DNA from: JABDOU01 sp041609995
GTDB lineage: Bacteria; Actinomycetota; Acidimicrobiia; Spongiisociales; SHLN01
Length of the DNA stretch: 25,860 nucleotides
Reading direction: 5' to 3'
Assembly (NCBI GenBank): GCA_041609995.1
Contig: JBFIPU010000033.1
Coordinates: forward strand, 1 to 25,860
A program made the position numbers and the translations under genes. Below are positions 14,697-22,724 of the stretch, in pieces (the stretch's first letter is position 1; each line of letters begins with the position of its first letter). The notes beneath the pieces were generated by a model that was given only the letters and a program-made list of their open reading frames with translations, was not told the origin of the DNA and searched no databases.

Positions 14697-14763
14697 TCGG
14701 AAGTCGATTCCGGTCATGGGGGGCTTCACCGTCGGCTGAGGCTGTTCGCCTGCCGGCCTCCGG

Positions 14764-15096
14764 TCAGGATTTGAGCGGATCGTGGCCCCAGTTCATCAGG
14801 GAATGCCGCCACGGCGTGTCTTCGACGTCGCCCCCGGGCCGTTGGGCCAGGTGCCGCCGGATGTAGCCGACCACTTTCTGCATGTGCTCGTGGTCGCTGT
14901 CGTCGAGCTCGTCGACCGTTCGCCGTTTGATATCGACGATGCGCCGGCCCGAGGCGTGTCCCGTGCTCTCGCCCTCGTCGGCATCTCCCACCGATTTCGA
15001 CTCCTCGGTCTCGAGCCACTGCTCCAGCTCAGCCGGCGCCATGTTGGTGGCCTCCCGGAAGCGGTCCCGGATTCCCATTCGTTCTTGCTCATCCAT
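14764..15096 (-). CDS. DUF3140 family protein
   Basis: 110 residues with the strongly conserved family pattern: NMAPAELEQWLETEESKSVG, then GESTGHASGRRIVDI, DLDDSD-type acidic segment HEHMQKVVGYIRRHLAQRPGG, and the end WRHSLMNWGHDPLKS. The family is widespread in actinobacteria and some other groups and has no established biochemical role that I know of. Small, soluble and charged, it may bind nucleic acid, but that is a guess. I chose ATG 15096, because the residues before it in the open frame are not part of the family and would overlap the promoter region of the divergent prfC. Confidence 0.85.
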   Translation of the reverse strand: MDEQERMGIRDRFREATNMAPAELEQWLETEESKSVGDADEGESTGHASGRRIVDIKRRTVDELDDSDHEHMQKVVGYIRRHLAQRPGGDVEDTPWRHSLMNWGHDPLKS

Positions 15097-15185
15097 GCGG
15101 GGCTGGTACCCGTTCGTTGACAGGCCGAAACCCACCGGGCCGGAAGTGTCGGCCCAATCCCGTCGGCGCGCCATACTTACGCCTC

Positions 15186-16760
15186 ATGTCCCCCCTACTC
15201 GAGGCCGATCGACGCCGCACGTTTGCGATCATCTCGCACCCGGACGCCGGCAAGACCACGCTCACCGAGAAACTCCTGCTGTATTCCGGTTTGTTGACCG
15301 CAGGCGCCGGCGCGGTCAAGGCCAAGCAGGGGCGGCGGTCGGCCACCTCCGACTGGATGGAGATGGAGCAGGAGCGCGGCATCTCCATCACGTCGACGGT
15401 GGTTCAGTTCCCATACCGGGATCTCGTGATGAACCTGCTGGATACGCCGGGACACGGCGACTTCTCCGAGGACACGTTCCGCGTCCTTTCTGCCGCCGAT
15501 GCCGCCATCATGGTCCTGGATGCGGCCAAGGGCATCGAGCATCAGACGCGGAAGCTGTTTGAGGTGTGCCGGGATCGCGAGATTCCCATCGTCACGTTCA
15601 TCAACAAATGGGATCGCCCCGGGTTGGATGCGCTCGAGCTCCTCGACGAGATCGAAGAGGTGCTGGTGCTGGAGCCGGCCCCCATCACCTGGCCGGTCGG
15701 CTACGCCGGGAACTTCAAAGGGGTGATCGATCGCCGCAGCGGTGAGTTTGTTCGTTATAGCCGCACGGACCGCGGCGCCACCATCGCCCCCCAAGAGGTC
15801 GTCCCGGCCGATGCGGCGGCGGCCGAGGAGGGGGACGAGTGGGTTTCGGCCTGCGACGGGGTGGCCCTGCTCGACGCCATCGGCCGCAGCTTCGACCGAG
15901 ACCGGTTCACGAGCGGGTACCAGACCCCCGTGTACTTCGGCTCGGCGCTCACGAACTTCGGCGTGGGGATGCTCCTCGAAGGGCTGGCGGAAGTGGTGCC
16001 GGCTCCGTCACCCCGGCCAAACCGGGCCGGCGACATCCGTCCGCTCGATGCTCCCTTCAGCGGCCTCGTGTTCAAAGTGCAGGCGAACATGGACAGATCC
16101 CACCGGGACCGGATCGCATTCATCCGGGTGTGTTCCGGGCGCTTCGAGCGGGGAATGGTGGTGACCCACGGCCCCACCGGCCGCCCCTTCGCCACCAAAT
16201 ATGCGCATACGGTCAAGGGACAGGATCGTCAGACCGTGGAGGAGGCGTGGCCGGGGGACGTCGTGGGGCTGGTGAACGCAGCCGATTTCAGGGTGGGCGA
16301 TGCCGTCTACGTCGACGCTCCCGTGGTGTGGCCCGAGATTCCCGGTTTTGCCCCGAACCACTTTCAGCTGGCGCGGGTGGCCGACACATCGCGTTCAAAG
16401 CAGTTCCGCTCCGGAATCGCCCAGCTCGACGAGGAGGGAGTCGTTCAGGTCCTGCGGCGAGAGGCGGTGGGGGACCGCGAGCCGATTCTCGGTGCCGTCG
16501 GCCCGCTCCAGTTCGAGGTCGCCAGCCACCGTCTCGAGCACGAGTTCGGCGCCGCGGCCGTCCTACGGCCGACCGCGTTCAGTCTGGCCCGGCGGACAGA
16601 CTCCGATTCGGCAGTGTTTCTCCAGCGACGCCGATCGGCTGAAGTGGTCGAGCGGCGCAATGGTGAGCTGCTGGCGCTGTTCGAGAGCGAATATGCCCTG
16701 GCGGCGCTAGAGCGTGAGTTCCCCGAATTGATGCTGGAAAAACTCGTCGCCCAGGGCTAG
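15186..16760 (+). CDS. prfC: Peptide chain release factor 3 (RF3)
   Basis: A translational GTPase of 524 residues that recycles RF1/RF2 from the ribosome. The G motifs are SHPDAGKTT (G1), the switch I region ERGISITST, DTPGHGDFSED (G3) and INKWDRPG (G4). The C-terminal part GPLQFEVASHRLEHEF is typical of RF3 and separates it from EF-G. I chose ATG 15186 because family members begin a few residues before the RRTFAIISHPDAGKTT segment; the longer open frame from 15117 adds 23 residues without homology. There is no Shine-Dalgarno, and CATACT (15172-15177) stands eight bases before the ATG, which may indicate a nearly leaderless transcript. Confidence 0.95.
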   Translation: MSPLLEADRRRTFAIISHPDAGKTTLTEKLLLYSGLLTAGAGAVKAKQGRRSATSDWMEMEQERGISITSTVVQFPYRDLVMNLLDTPGHGDFSEDTFRVLSAADAAIMVLDAAKGIEHQTRKLFEVCRDREIPIVTFINKWDRPGLDALELLDEIEEVLVLEPAPITWPVGYAGNFKGVIDRRSGEFVRYSRTDRGATIAPQEVVPADAAAAEEGDEWVSACDGVALLDAIGRSFDRDRFTSGYQTPVYFGSALTNFGVGMLLEGLAEVVPAPSPRPNRAGDIRPLDAPFSGLVFKVQANMDRSHRDRIAFIRVCSGRFERGMVVTHGPTGRPFATKYAHTVKGQDRQTVEEAWPGDVVGLVNAADFRVGDAVYVDAPVVWPEIPGFAPNHFQLARVADTSRSKQFRSGIAQLDEEGVVQVLRREAVGDREPILGAVGPLQFEVASHRLEHEFGAAAVLRPTAFSLARRTDSDSAVFLQRRRSAEVVERRNGELLALFESEYALAALEREFPELMLEKLVAQG

Positions 16761-17080
16761 CCGAACCAGCCCGACCACTGCAGCAGCCACAGCGCCACCA
16801 TGCCGATCACCAGCATGAGGGGGATGTTCTTGGTGCGCCACGTCACATATCCGGCGACGAGGGAAGCGAGCAGACGGGGATCGGGTGTCCAGAGCCGGGC
16901 GACTCCGGCATCGCCGAATACCGCCGGCAGCACGATGGCGGCAAACACGGCCGGACCGACGTAGTTGAGCGCCCGGGCGACCGGTATCGGCATCCGTCGG
17001 TCACCCAGAATGCCGATGAAGCTGAAACGCATCAGGTAGGTGCCCAATCCCCCCAAGATGAAGGCCAGCCACGCCGTCAT
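16757..17080 (-). CDS. azlD: AzlD family branched-chain amino acid exporter small subunit
   Basis: A 107-residue membrane protein with three to four helices, beginning MTAWLAFILGGLGTYLMRFS. The 'G-T-Y-x-x-R' start followed by a P-rich loop (RRMPIPVARALNYVGPAVFAA) is typical of AzlD. It partners AzlC to export branched-chain amino acids. The start overlaps the azlC stop by four bases (ATGA), so the pair is translationally coupled. Its stop overlaps the end of the convergent prfC. The longer open frame upstream lies entirely inside azlC and is not used. Confidence 0.9.
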   Translation of the reverse strand: MTAWLAFILGGLGTYLMRFSFIGILGDRRMPIPVARALNYVGPAVFAAIVLPAVFGDAGVARLWTPDPRLLASLVAGYVTWRTKNIPLMLVIGMVALWLLQWSGWFG

Positions 17081-17796
17081 CGTTCCTCCCGGCGTTCGAG
17101 CAGCCACTGCGCCAATCCCCCGGCCGCCATGCCGCCCAACCCGCCGAGCAAGAGACCGAGACGGCTGGGAAGAGCGTCGCCGGCCACCGCCACGAACCCA
17201 CCCACGAGACCGGCCACGATGGCCGGCCGGTTGCGCAAGCCGAGGACCAGCAGGCCCAGAAACAAGAGCGGTACTGCGAAGTCGAGGGACCAGTCTGCCG
17301 GTATCACGTTGCCGGCCAGCACCCCGATGGTCACCCAGATCTGCCACAGGAGCCAGGTGAACACCCCGGCCCCCATGTGGAACCAGGTGCGATACTCCGG
17401 GGTGGTTTCGGCGGGGAGCGGATCGGCGACGGCGAACAGCTGATCCACCAGGACATAGGGCCCGGCGAATTTGAACCAGCGGGGGGTCTCCCGATAGCGG
17501 GTGGCGAGGGCGGCCGAGTACATGACATGGCGGGCGTTGACCACGATCATCGTGGTGGCCGCAATGGCGACCCCTCCACCGGCCTGCAGCACGAGGATCC
17601 CGGCGAACTGGGCGGATCCGGCGAACACGATCCAGCTGGAGGCCCAGCCGGCGAGGTTGCCGACCAGGTCCGAATCGGCGATCAGAACGCCGAGCACCAA
17701 ACCGAAGGGGATCCCCGGGACGATCAGCGGCGTGATCGCCCGGATTCCATCGAGGATGGCCCGGCGGCGCGCCGGCCGGTCGAAGGTGGCTTCCAT
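17077..17796 (-). CDS. azlC: AzlC family branched-chain amino acid exporter large subunit
   Basis: A 239-residue integral membrane protein with the AzlC signature: ITPLIVPGIPFGLVLGVL near the N-terminus, then FAGSAQFAGILVL, NARHVMYSAALA and a central DQLFAVADP. It probably exports valine, leucine or isoleucine or related compounds together with AzlD. The ATG at 17796 has a TAGATT hexamer nine bases upstream and no clear ribosome site. It lies 64 bases downstream of the molybdoenzyme gene on the same strand, but the functions are unrelated. Confidence 0.92.
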   Translation of the reverse strand: MEATFDRPARRRAILDGIRAITPLIVPGIPFGLVLGVLIADSDLVGNLAGWASSWIVFAGSAQFAGILVLQAGGGVAIAATTMIVVNARHVMYSAALATRYRETPRWFKFAGPYVLVDQLFAVADPLPAETTPEYRTWFHMGAGVFTWLLWQIWVTIGVLAGNVIPADWSLDFAVPLLFLGLLVLGLRNRPAIVAGLVGGFVAVAGDALPSRLGLLLGGLGGMAAGGLAQWLLERREER

Positions 17797-17860
17797 GGAG
17801 CCGACAATCTATCGACCCCGTAGGCCACCCGTGTTCACGACCCCCTAGGGCTACCCGTGT

Positions 17861-20338
17861 CTAGCCAGGCACCAGGTTGCGGGGAGCGAAGGACATCGTC
17901 TCGGCCAGATCGGTGGTACCGATCTTTTTGATTCGTCCTTTGCCGAGTTTGAAGTTGTATCGCAGGTTGATCGGCTGCAGGTTGCTGTCGCCGGGCGTCA
18001 CCGAGTTGGCGGGCTGGCCGGGATACAAGAAGTACGAGTAGGTCACCCCGTCGGGAACGATGTCCGACACGTAGGCCACCGCCGTGAACCCGCCCGTCGT
18101 CTTGTTGCCCAACTGGTCGATGACATTGTCCGACTCGATGGAGAGAAGATCGCCCGACACGACGCCGCGAGCGTTGGCGTCATTCGGCGAGATCTCGAGG
18201 AAGTTCATCGGCCAGCGATCCTGTGAGATCCGACGGCGGACGAAGTCCGACAGGTTGTTCCACAGGGCGTTCACCCGCCCGTTGGTCACCCACAGCTCGT
18301 CGCCCACGGGGCCGACGATGGCGTTGCGCTCCTTGACCGCCTCCCAATCCGCCAGCACGAAGTTCGCTTTGCCTGAGTCCGAATTGAACTTGAGATCAGC
18401 GTGCCGGCGAACGGTTTCGACCAGCTCGCCTCCCTCCAGCGACAGCGGCGTCTGCAGGCCCGTGTTGCCGAACGTGCGCAGCAGGTCATGGCCCCTGACG
18501 CCGTCGGCCTGGGCCTTCTCCACCAGTGCCAGGTAGTCGCGCCGTCCACCGCTCGAGCGGGGCGCCGCCTCCTCGAAGATCTCGTTCGTGTCGGCCCAGT
18601 CGTATCCCTCGAAGCCCATCGCTCGGCCCACTGCGGCAAAGATCTGCCAGTCGGGCTTGGCCTCGCCGGGGGGATCGGAGATCTTCTCGTACAACCGCAG
18701 CCGCCGCTCGGCATTGTTGCGCGCATAGTTGTCTTCGCCCCAGGCCCCGGCCGCCAGAATGATGTCGGCGAACGGGGTCGAGTCGTTCTCGTAGATCTCC
18801 TGGTGGACGATCACGGTCCCGCCATTGTCCATGCGGGCGGTCAGTTCCTCGAATGCAATGTCGGGGTCGGTGGACGTGACCGGAGGGCCGACCGAGGTCA
18901 GCTCTTCGGCCTTGGCCGCCAGGGCCCGGGCCGAGCCCATGGCCCCGATCCAGTTGGTGCCGACGACCCACCGGAAGCGGGTCTTGCCTTCGGCGAACCA
19001 GCGCTCGGTGTCCATCTCCACCTTGTTGCCCTTGTATTCGTGGGGGGACTTGTCCATCGGGTAGCCGGCGCCCTTTTGGCCACCCCGCTGATGTCCTCCC
19101 ATTCGGCTGATGGCCCGGCCCGGCCGGCCGCTCGACCCGATCAACACCGCCATGCTGCCGATGGCAGCTGTGTTCTCATAGTTGTGCGACCAGTACACGC
19201 CCTTTTCGAAGAGCACGGTCGTCTTGGGACGTTCGCCTGCCCCGCCCGTCATCATCTCGGCCGCCGCCCGGATCTTGTCGGCGGGAACGCCCGTCTCGCG
19301 CTCGGCCCCTTGCAGGGTGAAATCGTCCGACGAGAACAGATAATCGCGATACTCGTCGAACGAAAGACCGAACATTTGGCGCCGCCACTTGCCTTCCTGA
19401 TCCAGCTCTGACCGGCTGGCGGCGTTGGCGGCGACGAACTCGGAGTCCTCCCAGCCCTGGTCGATGATCTCGCGGGCGATAGCGTTGTACAGGCAGGTGT
19501 CGGTGCCGGGCATGAGCTGGAGGTGGATCCCCCCGTTGGCCTCGGCATAGGCAGCCGTGAACGTCTTGCGCGGATCGACGTAGATGATCTTGGCCCCGCC
19601 CGGTTGCTGCCAGGTCGTGAACCGGACGGTCTTGGTTTCGTAGGGATCGGAGCCGGCGATGAAGAGAACGTCGGCTTCCTTGTCGTCTTCGAAAGCGGCG
19701 CTGAAGGCGTCGATGCCGCAATCGGACAGGCCGGGGACGTCGTCGCCGTCGGCCGGCGCGTGGTGGGGCGAGTAGTTCGGGCTCCCGATGTCGCCCAGCG
19801 CCAGTTTGGAGGCCACATAGACGTTCTCGTAGAACTGGTAGGAGTAGATCTTCATGCCCCAGGCCAGCTCGTCGAAGTTGTCCAACGTGTACTGGGAGAG
19901 CCGGGCAACGAGGTCGATGGCGGCCTCCCACGAGATGGGGACCAGGTTCCCCCGCACCCGCAGCATCGGGTAGAGGAACCGGTCGTTGGTGAGGCCGTTC
20001 GGGTTGTAGAGTTTCTTGGCCAGAGCCCCGCCCCGGACCGAGTGCGTTCCGCCCACGTTGACCACTGTGCTGTCACCATCCGGAATGACGATGACGTTCT
20101 TCAGCTCGCCGTCGACGATGGTGGTCGTGTGCATGTTCTGCGATACCCACTTGCCACTCAGCAGTCCAGACGGGAAATCGACGCCCAGGGCGTTGTCGTC
20201 CGCCGCCGGCCCTCCCTGTGTTCCGAGGTCCCAGGTGTAGACCTTGTACCCGCACGCGACCGGGCAGTACTCACAGCAAATGATGGACTCTTTGGCGTCG
20301 GCCGGTGGCAGAGGAATGAAATCGGGGGTGGCGCTCAT
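17861..20338 (-). CDS. Arsenite-oxidase-type molybdopterin oxidoreductase, large subunit (AioA/IdrA superfamily)
   Basis: An 825-residue member of the DMSO reductase family whose closest known pattern is AioA. The N-terminal cluster motif is CEYCPVACGYKVYTW (C22, C25, C29), with Ser100 in GGTHSVRGG at the position where AioA has Ser instead of a fourth Cys, so a [3Fe-4S] cluster is expected. Further shared segments are YEKG-like LFEKGVYWSHN, SRMGGHQRGG (Arg412, His416, both present in the AioA substrate funnel) and the end region LWVTNGRVNALWNN. In AioA a His and a Glu in the segment before 'NAYEDA' also bind arsenite; here that stretch (residues 194-217) has no His or Glu. The substrate may be arsenite, iodate or something else. 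No signal peptide is present; export would be with the Rieske partner, whose stop overlaps this start (ATGA). Confidence 0.85.
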   Translation of the reverse strand: MSATPDFIPLPPADAKESIICCEYCPVACGYKVYTWDLGTQGGPAADDNALGVDFPSGLLSGKWVSQNMHTTTIVDGELKNVIVIPDGDSTVVNVGGTHSVRGGALAKKLYNPNGLTNDRFLYPMLRVRGNLVPISWEAAIDLVARLSQYTLDNFDELAWGMKIYSYQFYENVYVASKLALGDIGSPNYSPHHAPADGDDVPGLSDCGIDAFSAAFEDDKEADVLFIAGSDPYETKTVRFTTWQQPGGAKIIYVDPRKTFTAAYAEANGGIHLQLMPGTDTCLYNAIAREIIDQGWEDSEFVAANAASRSELDQEGKWRRQMFGLSFDEYRDYLFSSDDFTLQGAERETGVPADKIRAAAEMMTGGAGERPKTTVLFEKGVYWSHNYENTAAIGSMAVLIGSSGRPGRAISRMGGHQRGGQKGAGYPMDKSPHEYKGNKVEMDTERWFAEGKTRFRWVVGTNWIGAMGSARALAAKAEELTSVGPPVTSTDPDIAFEELTARMDNGGTVIVHQEIYENDSTPFADIILAAGAWGEDNYARNNAERRLRLYEKISDPPGEAKPDWQIFAAVGRAMGFEGYDWADTNEIFEEAAPRSSGGRRDYLALVEKAQADGVRGHDLLRTFGNTGLQTPLSLEGGELVETVRRHADLKFNSDSGKANFVLADWEAVKERNAIVGPVGDELWVTNGRVNALWNNLSDFVRRRISQDRWPMNFLEISPNDANARGVVSGDLLSIESDNVIDQLGNKTTGGFTAVAYVSDIVPDGVTYSYFLYPGQPANSVTPGDSNLQPINLRYNFKLGKGRIKKIGTTDLAETMSFAPRNLVPG

Positions 20339-20871
20339 GCGTTGACTCCTTGGTCCAGCGTGTTGGCGTATCCGTAGACGAGACCGACGACGGCGTTGGC
20401 ATTGATGGCGTCGCCGTCGACCGAAAGCAGGATCTGGGGCAGGTTCTGTGTCGCCTGGCCCAGCACCACCTGTCCGCCGTGGATCAGATCAAACGTGCTG
20501 AAGTGGCAGGGGCACGGGCCCAGCACGTGATGGTCGGCCTGATATTCGACGACGTCGCAGCCCATGTGCGTGCAGATGCGGGAGAACGCCACGATGTCCT
20601 GATCCGGTCCGACCCCGTTCGGCACCGGCTGGCCGAGCTTTACGAGCATGCTGCCCTGACCTTCGAAGGGGTAGTCGAACATGACGGGCACGGCGGTTTC
20701 CAACTCGCTCAACGAGGCGATCCGCTGTTCCGGGAAGAAGACGGCGGCACCGGTGGTGGTGCCTTCTGAATCGCGGGCCAGAATCGCCAACGGCAGGGCT
20801 GCCCCGGCCGCCAGCACTGCCCCGGTAGCAGCGCCAAGGAAGACGAACTCCCTCCTGGTCATGTTGCTCAC
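20335..20871 (-). CDS. Tat-exported Rieske subunit of the arsenite-oxidase-type enzyme (AioB-like)
   Basis: A 178-residue partner of the molybdenum subunit. The N-terminus has the twin-arginine pattern TRREFVFLGAATGAVLAAG, which acts as export signal or membrane anchor. The Rieske [2Fe-2S] ligands are C100 and H102 (CTHMGC) and C120 and H123 (CPCH). C105 and C122 are in place for the stabilising disulfide. The segment GQATQNLPQILLSVDGD and the following GLVYGYAN closely resemble AioB. I prefer GTG 20871 because AAGGAG sits at normal spacing (five bases before it), whereas the in-frame ATG at 20862 is 14 bases from it. The gene precedes and overlaps the large subunit gene, as in aioBA operons. 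Confidence 0.88.
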   Translation of the reverse strand: MSNMTRREFVFLGAATGAVLAAGAALPLAILARDSEGTTTGAAVFFPEQRIASLSELETAVPVMFDYPFEGQGSMLVKLGQPVPNGVGPDQDIVAFSRICTHMGCDVVEYQADHHVLGPCPCHFSTFDLIHGGQVVLGQATQNLPQILLSVDGDAINANAVVGLVYGYANTLDQGVNA

Positions 20872-20900
20872 AGGTACTCCTTGCAGTGATGATTTCGACG

Positions 20901-20906
20901 AACCTA
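20901..20906 (-). promoter_or_regulatory. -10-like TAGGTT for the Rieske/molybdoenzyme operon
   Basis: TAGGTT (minus strand) fits TAnnnT and lies about 30 bases before the GTG start. The palindrome at 20928-20947 would then be centred near -43 from the expected transcript start, a normal place for an activator. Confidence 0.35.
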
Positions 20907-20927
20907 TCAATTGCCCGGCTCGAGCCC

Positions 20928-20947
20928 TTAGGGCCAAAAGGCCCTAG
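20928..20947. promoter_or_regulatory. DosR/DevR-like palindrome between the divergent Rieske and cupredoxin genes
   Basis: TTAGGGCCAAAAGGCCCTAG has perfect 6-bp core arms (AGGGCC/GGCCCT) around AAAA. It fits the GGGMC-N4-GKCCC core of the mycobacterial DosR box, a hypoxia and redox regulator site. It is placed to act on one or both divergent genes. Confidence 0.45.
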
Positions 20948-20979
20948 TCCGTAGTGGCGTTTCTGGCAGGTTGTCCCGC

Positions 20980-21480
20980 ATGGATGTCGACACCGAGATG
21001 ATGACGCCGGACGAGCTTGCCGACGCACACGAAGATTCGCAGGGCCCGAGCTCGTTTCTTTCGTTTCTGAGTGGGATGGTGCTGGGCATAGCAGGCGTCA
21101 TGGGGTTGTCGCTGGCGATCCTCATGGCCAACGCCCCGGGGCCGAATCGGGATGTCAATGAGATCATTCCCTTTGTCGGGAGTCTCATGGTGCTGGAAGC
21201 TGATGCGGCCGTCGACGCTCAGGTCCTCGTCAAAGGATTCGAGTTCTTCTACGAGCCAGATGCGATCACCACCACCGGCCGTTTCGAGCTCACGCTGCAG
21301 AACGACGGTCTCATCCTGCACAACATCGAGTTCGTGAACATCTCCGACTACGTTCTCGAGGCCCAGGCCGGGCAAAGCGCATCGTCCAAATTGGAGATGA
21401 GCCCCGGTAGCTACATCATGTTCTGCTCGATCCCCGGCCACCGCGAGGCGGGCATGGAGGCCACCTTCGACGTCGAATGA
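20980..21480 (+). CDS. Membrane-anchored cupredoxin (type 1 copper protein)
   Basis: 166 residues: an acidic cytoplasmic N-terminus (1-25), one membrane helix (about 27-50, VLGIAGVMGLSLAILMA), and an extracytoplasmic beta domain. The predicted copper ligands are His114 (LILHNIEF) and the loop CSIPGHREAGM with Cys149, His154 and Met159, a classical type 1 site. It is divergent from the arsenite-oxidase-type operon across about 110 bases and is a natural candidate to accept electrons from, or give them to, the Rieske subunit, a role played by cytochrome c or azurin elsewhere. I chose ATG 20980 (AGG at 20968-20970) over TTG 20971. A nitrosocyanin- or oxidase-like role is possible but less favoured. 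Confidence 0.85.
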   Translation: MDVDTEMMTPDELADAHEDSQGPSSFLSFLSGMVLGIAGVMGLSLAILMANAPGPNRDVNEIIPFVGSLMVLEADAAVDAQVLVKGFEFFYEPDAITTTGRFELTLQNDGLILHNIEFVNISDYVLEAQAGQSASSKLEMSPGSYIMFCSIPGHREAGMEATFDVE

Positions 21481-21498
21481 CCTCGCTGCGTGAGGTCA
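21478..21498 (+). terminator. Short hairpin at the cupredoxin stop codon
   Basis: TGACCTC (21478-21484, including the stop codon) pairs perfectly with GAGGTCA (21492-21498) around a seven-base loop. No T-tract follows, so it is only a possible weak terminator or RNA end. Confidence 0.3.
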
Positions 21499-21511
21499 AC
21501 GGGTTGGCCGC

Positions 21512-21549
21512 GTAACAGAACGTTCACATGGTGCTAACCACTCAGAAAT
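21512..21549 (+). promoter_or_regulatory. GlnR-like box upstream of glnII
   Basis: The segment reads GTAAC-n6-TTCAC-n6-CTAAC-n6-GAAAT, which keeps the 11-base spacing of the actinobacterial GlnR site (GTnAC-n6-GAAAC repeats; AC-n9-AC in mycobacteria). First, third and fourth elements match at four or five of five positions; the second is weak. A TACCAT hexamer (21558-21563) downstream could be the -10, so the box would overlap the -35 region. Confidence 0.55.
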
Positions 21550-21598
21550 TGCCCACGTACCATCATTGGCGGAACCTTCGCGCTAAGAAAGGACGCCT

Positions 21599-22612
21599 GT
21601 GAGTTATCGGGCCATGTATATCTGGAGCGACGGCACCAAGCCGACGCCGCTGCTCCGCTCCAAGACCAGGATCATCCCCGACGGCCAGGATCCCGGAATC
21701 TGGGGTTTCGACGGATCGAGCACCAACCAGGCCGCCGGCCACGCCTCCGACGTCGTGCTCAACCCGGTCAAGATCGTTCCCGATCCGGTGCGGGGCGGCA
21801 AAGACATCCTCGTTCTCTGTGAGTGTCTGAACACCGACATGACGCCCCACGAGACCAATACCCGGGCGGCCTGTGTGGAGACGGCTGAGAAGTACGCCGA
21901 CTTCGATTGCTGGTTCGGCATGGAGCAGGAATACACCTTCCTCGAGGACGGCCACCCGTACGGATTTCCCCGCGGCGGTTATCCGGCGCCGCAGGGCCCC
22001 TACTACTGCGGTGTGGGATCGGCCGACATCTATGGCCGTGACGTCGTGGACCACCACAGCCAGGCATGCATCGACGCCGGGCTCGACATCTCCGGCACCA
22101 ACGCCGAGGTGATGATGGGCCAGTGGGAGTTCCAGATCGGGCCGGCCGGCCCGGTTGACGTGGCCGATCAGATCCTGCTCGGTCGCTGGCTGCTGTATCG
22201 CATTGCCGAAGACCACGGTCTGGACGCATCGATCCACCCGAAGCCCATTCCCGGAGACTGGAACGGCGCCGGCTGTCACACCAACTTCTCGACCAAGCAG
22301 ATGAGAGAAGAAGGTGGATACGACGCGGTGATTGCGGCCGCCGAGGCCCTGGGTAAGAACGCCGAGGAGCACGTGAATAACTACGGCCACGGGATCGAGG
22401 ACCGGTTGACCGGCCACCACGAGACCCAGCGCTGGGACACCTTCTCGTACGGCGTGTCGGACCGGGGAGCCTCGGTTCGGATTCCGTGGCAGGTGGAAAG
22501 GGAAGGCAAGGGCTACATCGAGGACCGGCGACCCAACGCCAACTGCGATCCCTACACCGTGACCCGCCTGATGGTCGAGACCATCTGCAGCGACGCCAGC
22601 CAGAACACCTGA
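21599..22612 (+). CDS. glnII: Glutamine synthetase type II
   Basis: A 337-residue eukaryotic-type glutamine synthetase that forms glutamine from glutamate, ammonia and ATP. Hallmarks include WGFDGSSTNQA near residue 40, FGMEQEYTFLE (metal-binding glutamates), NAEVMMGQWEFQIGP and HPKPIPGDWNGAGCHTNFST, all characteristic of GSII and absent from GSI. The length is right for a GSII. The start is GTG 21599 with AAAGGA six bases upstream. The GlnR-like box about 50 bases before the gene suggests induction under nitrogen limitation. A strong terminator follows. Confidence 0.96.
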   Translation: MSYRAMYIWSDGTKPTPLLRSKTRIIPDGQDPGIWGFDGSSTNQAAGHASDVVLNPVKIVPDPVRGGKDILVLCECLNTDMTPHETNTRAACVETAEKYADFDCWFGMEQEYTFLEDGHPYGFPRGGYPAPQGPYYCGVGSADIYGRDVVDHHSQACIDAGLDISGTNAEVMMGQWEFQIGPAGPVDVADQILLGRWLLYRIAEDHGLDASIHPKPIPGDWNGAGCHTNFSTKQMREEGGYDAVIAAAEALGKNAEEHVNNYGHGIEDRLTGHHETQRWDTFSYGVSDRGASVRIPWQVEREGKGYIEDRRPNANCDPYTVTRLMVETICSDASQNT

Positions 22613-22632
22613 CCAACCTCTTCGACGAACAG

Positions 22633-22662
22633 AAAACGGCACCCACCAGCGGGTGCCGTTTT
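22633..22662. terminator. Rho-independent, bidirectional terminator after glnII
   Basis: AAAACGGCACCC (22633-22644) pairs perfectly over 12 bp with GGGTGCCGTTTT (22651-22662) around a six-base loop. The A and T runs at the foot allow it to act in both directions, serving glnII and the convergent sirtuin gene. Confidence 0.85.
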
Positions 22663-22724
22663 CGCGTCGTAGCCGCGGTTGGCCTGGAAAGGGGTCGGGC
22701 GATACCGATCGATGACACTCGGGC

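Noticed and set aside
15117..15185. Earlier prfC start at 15117
   Set aside because: The 23 extra residues are not RF3-like and would overlap the promoter region shared with the DUF3140 gene.
17827..17860. Two ACCCGTGT direct repeats between azlC and the molybdoenzyme gene
   Set aside because: Eight-base repeats are expected by chance in this composition, and no element boundaries are visible.
18401..19411. 336-residue plus-strand frame opposite the molybdoenzyme
   Set aside because: It is antisense to conserved motifs of the large subunit and shows no domain of its own.
17861..20338. Large subunit as nitrate reductase or a second formate dehydrogenase
   Set aside because: Ser replaces the fourth cluster Cys, no Sec/Cys Mo ligand motif is present, and the linked Rieske subunit and C-terminal motifs match the arsenite oxidase type.
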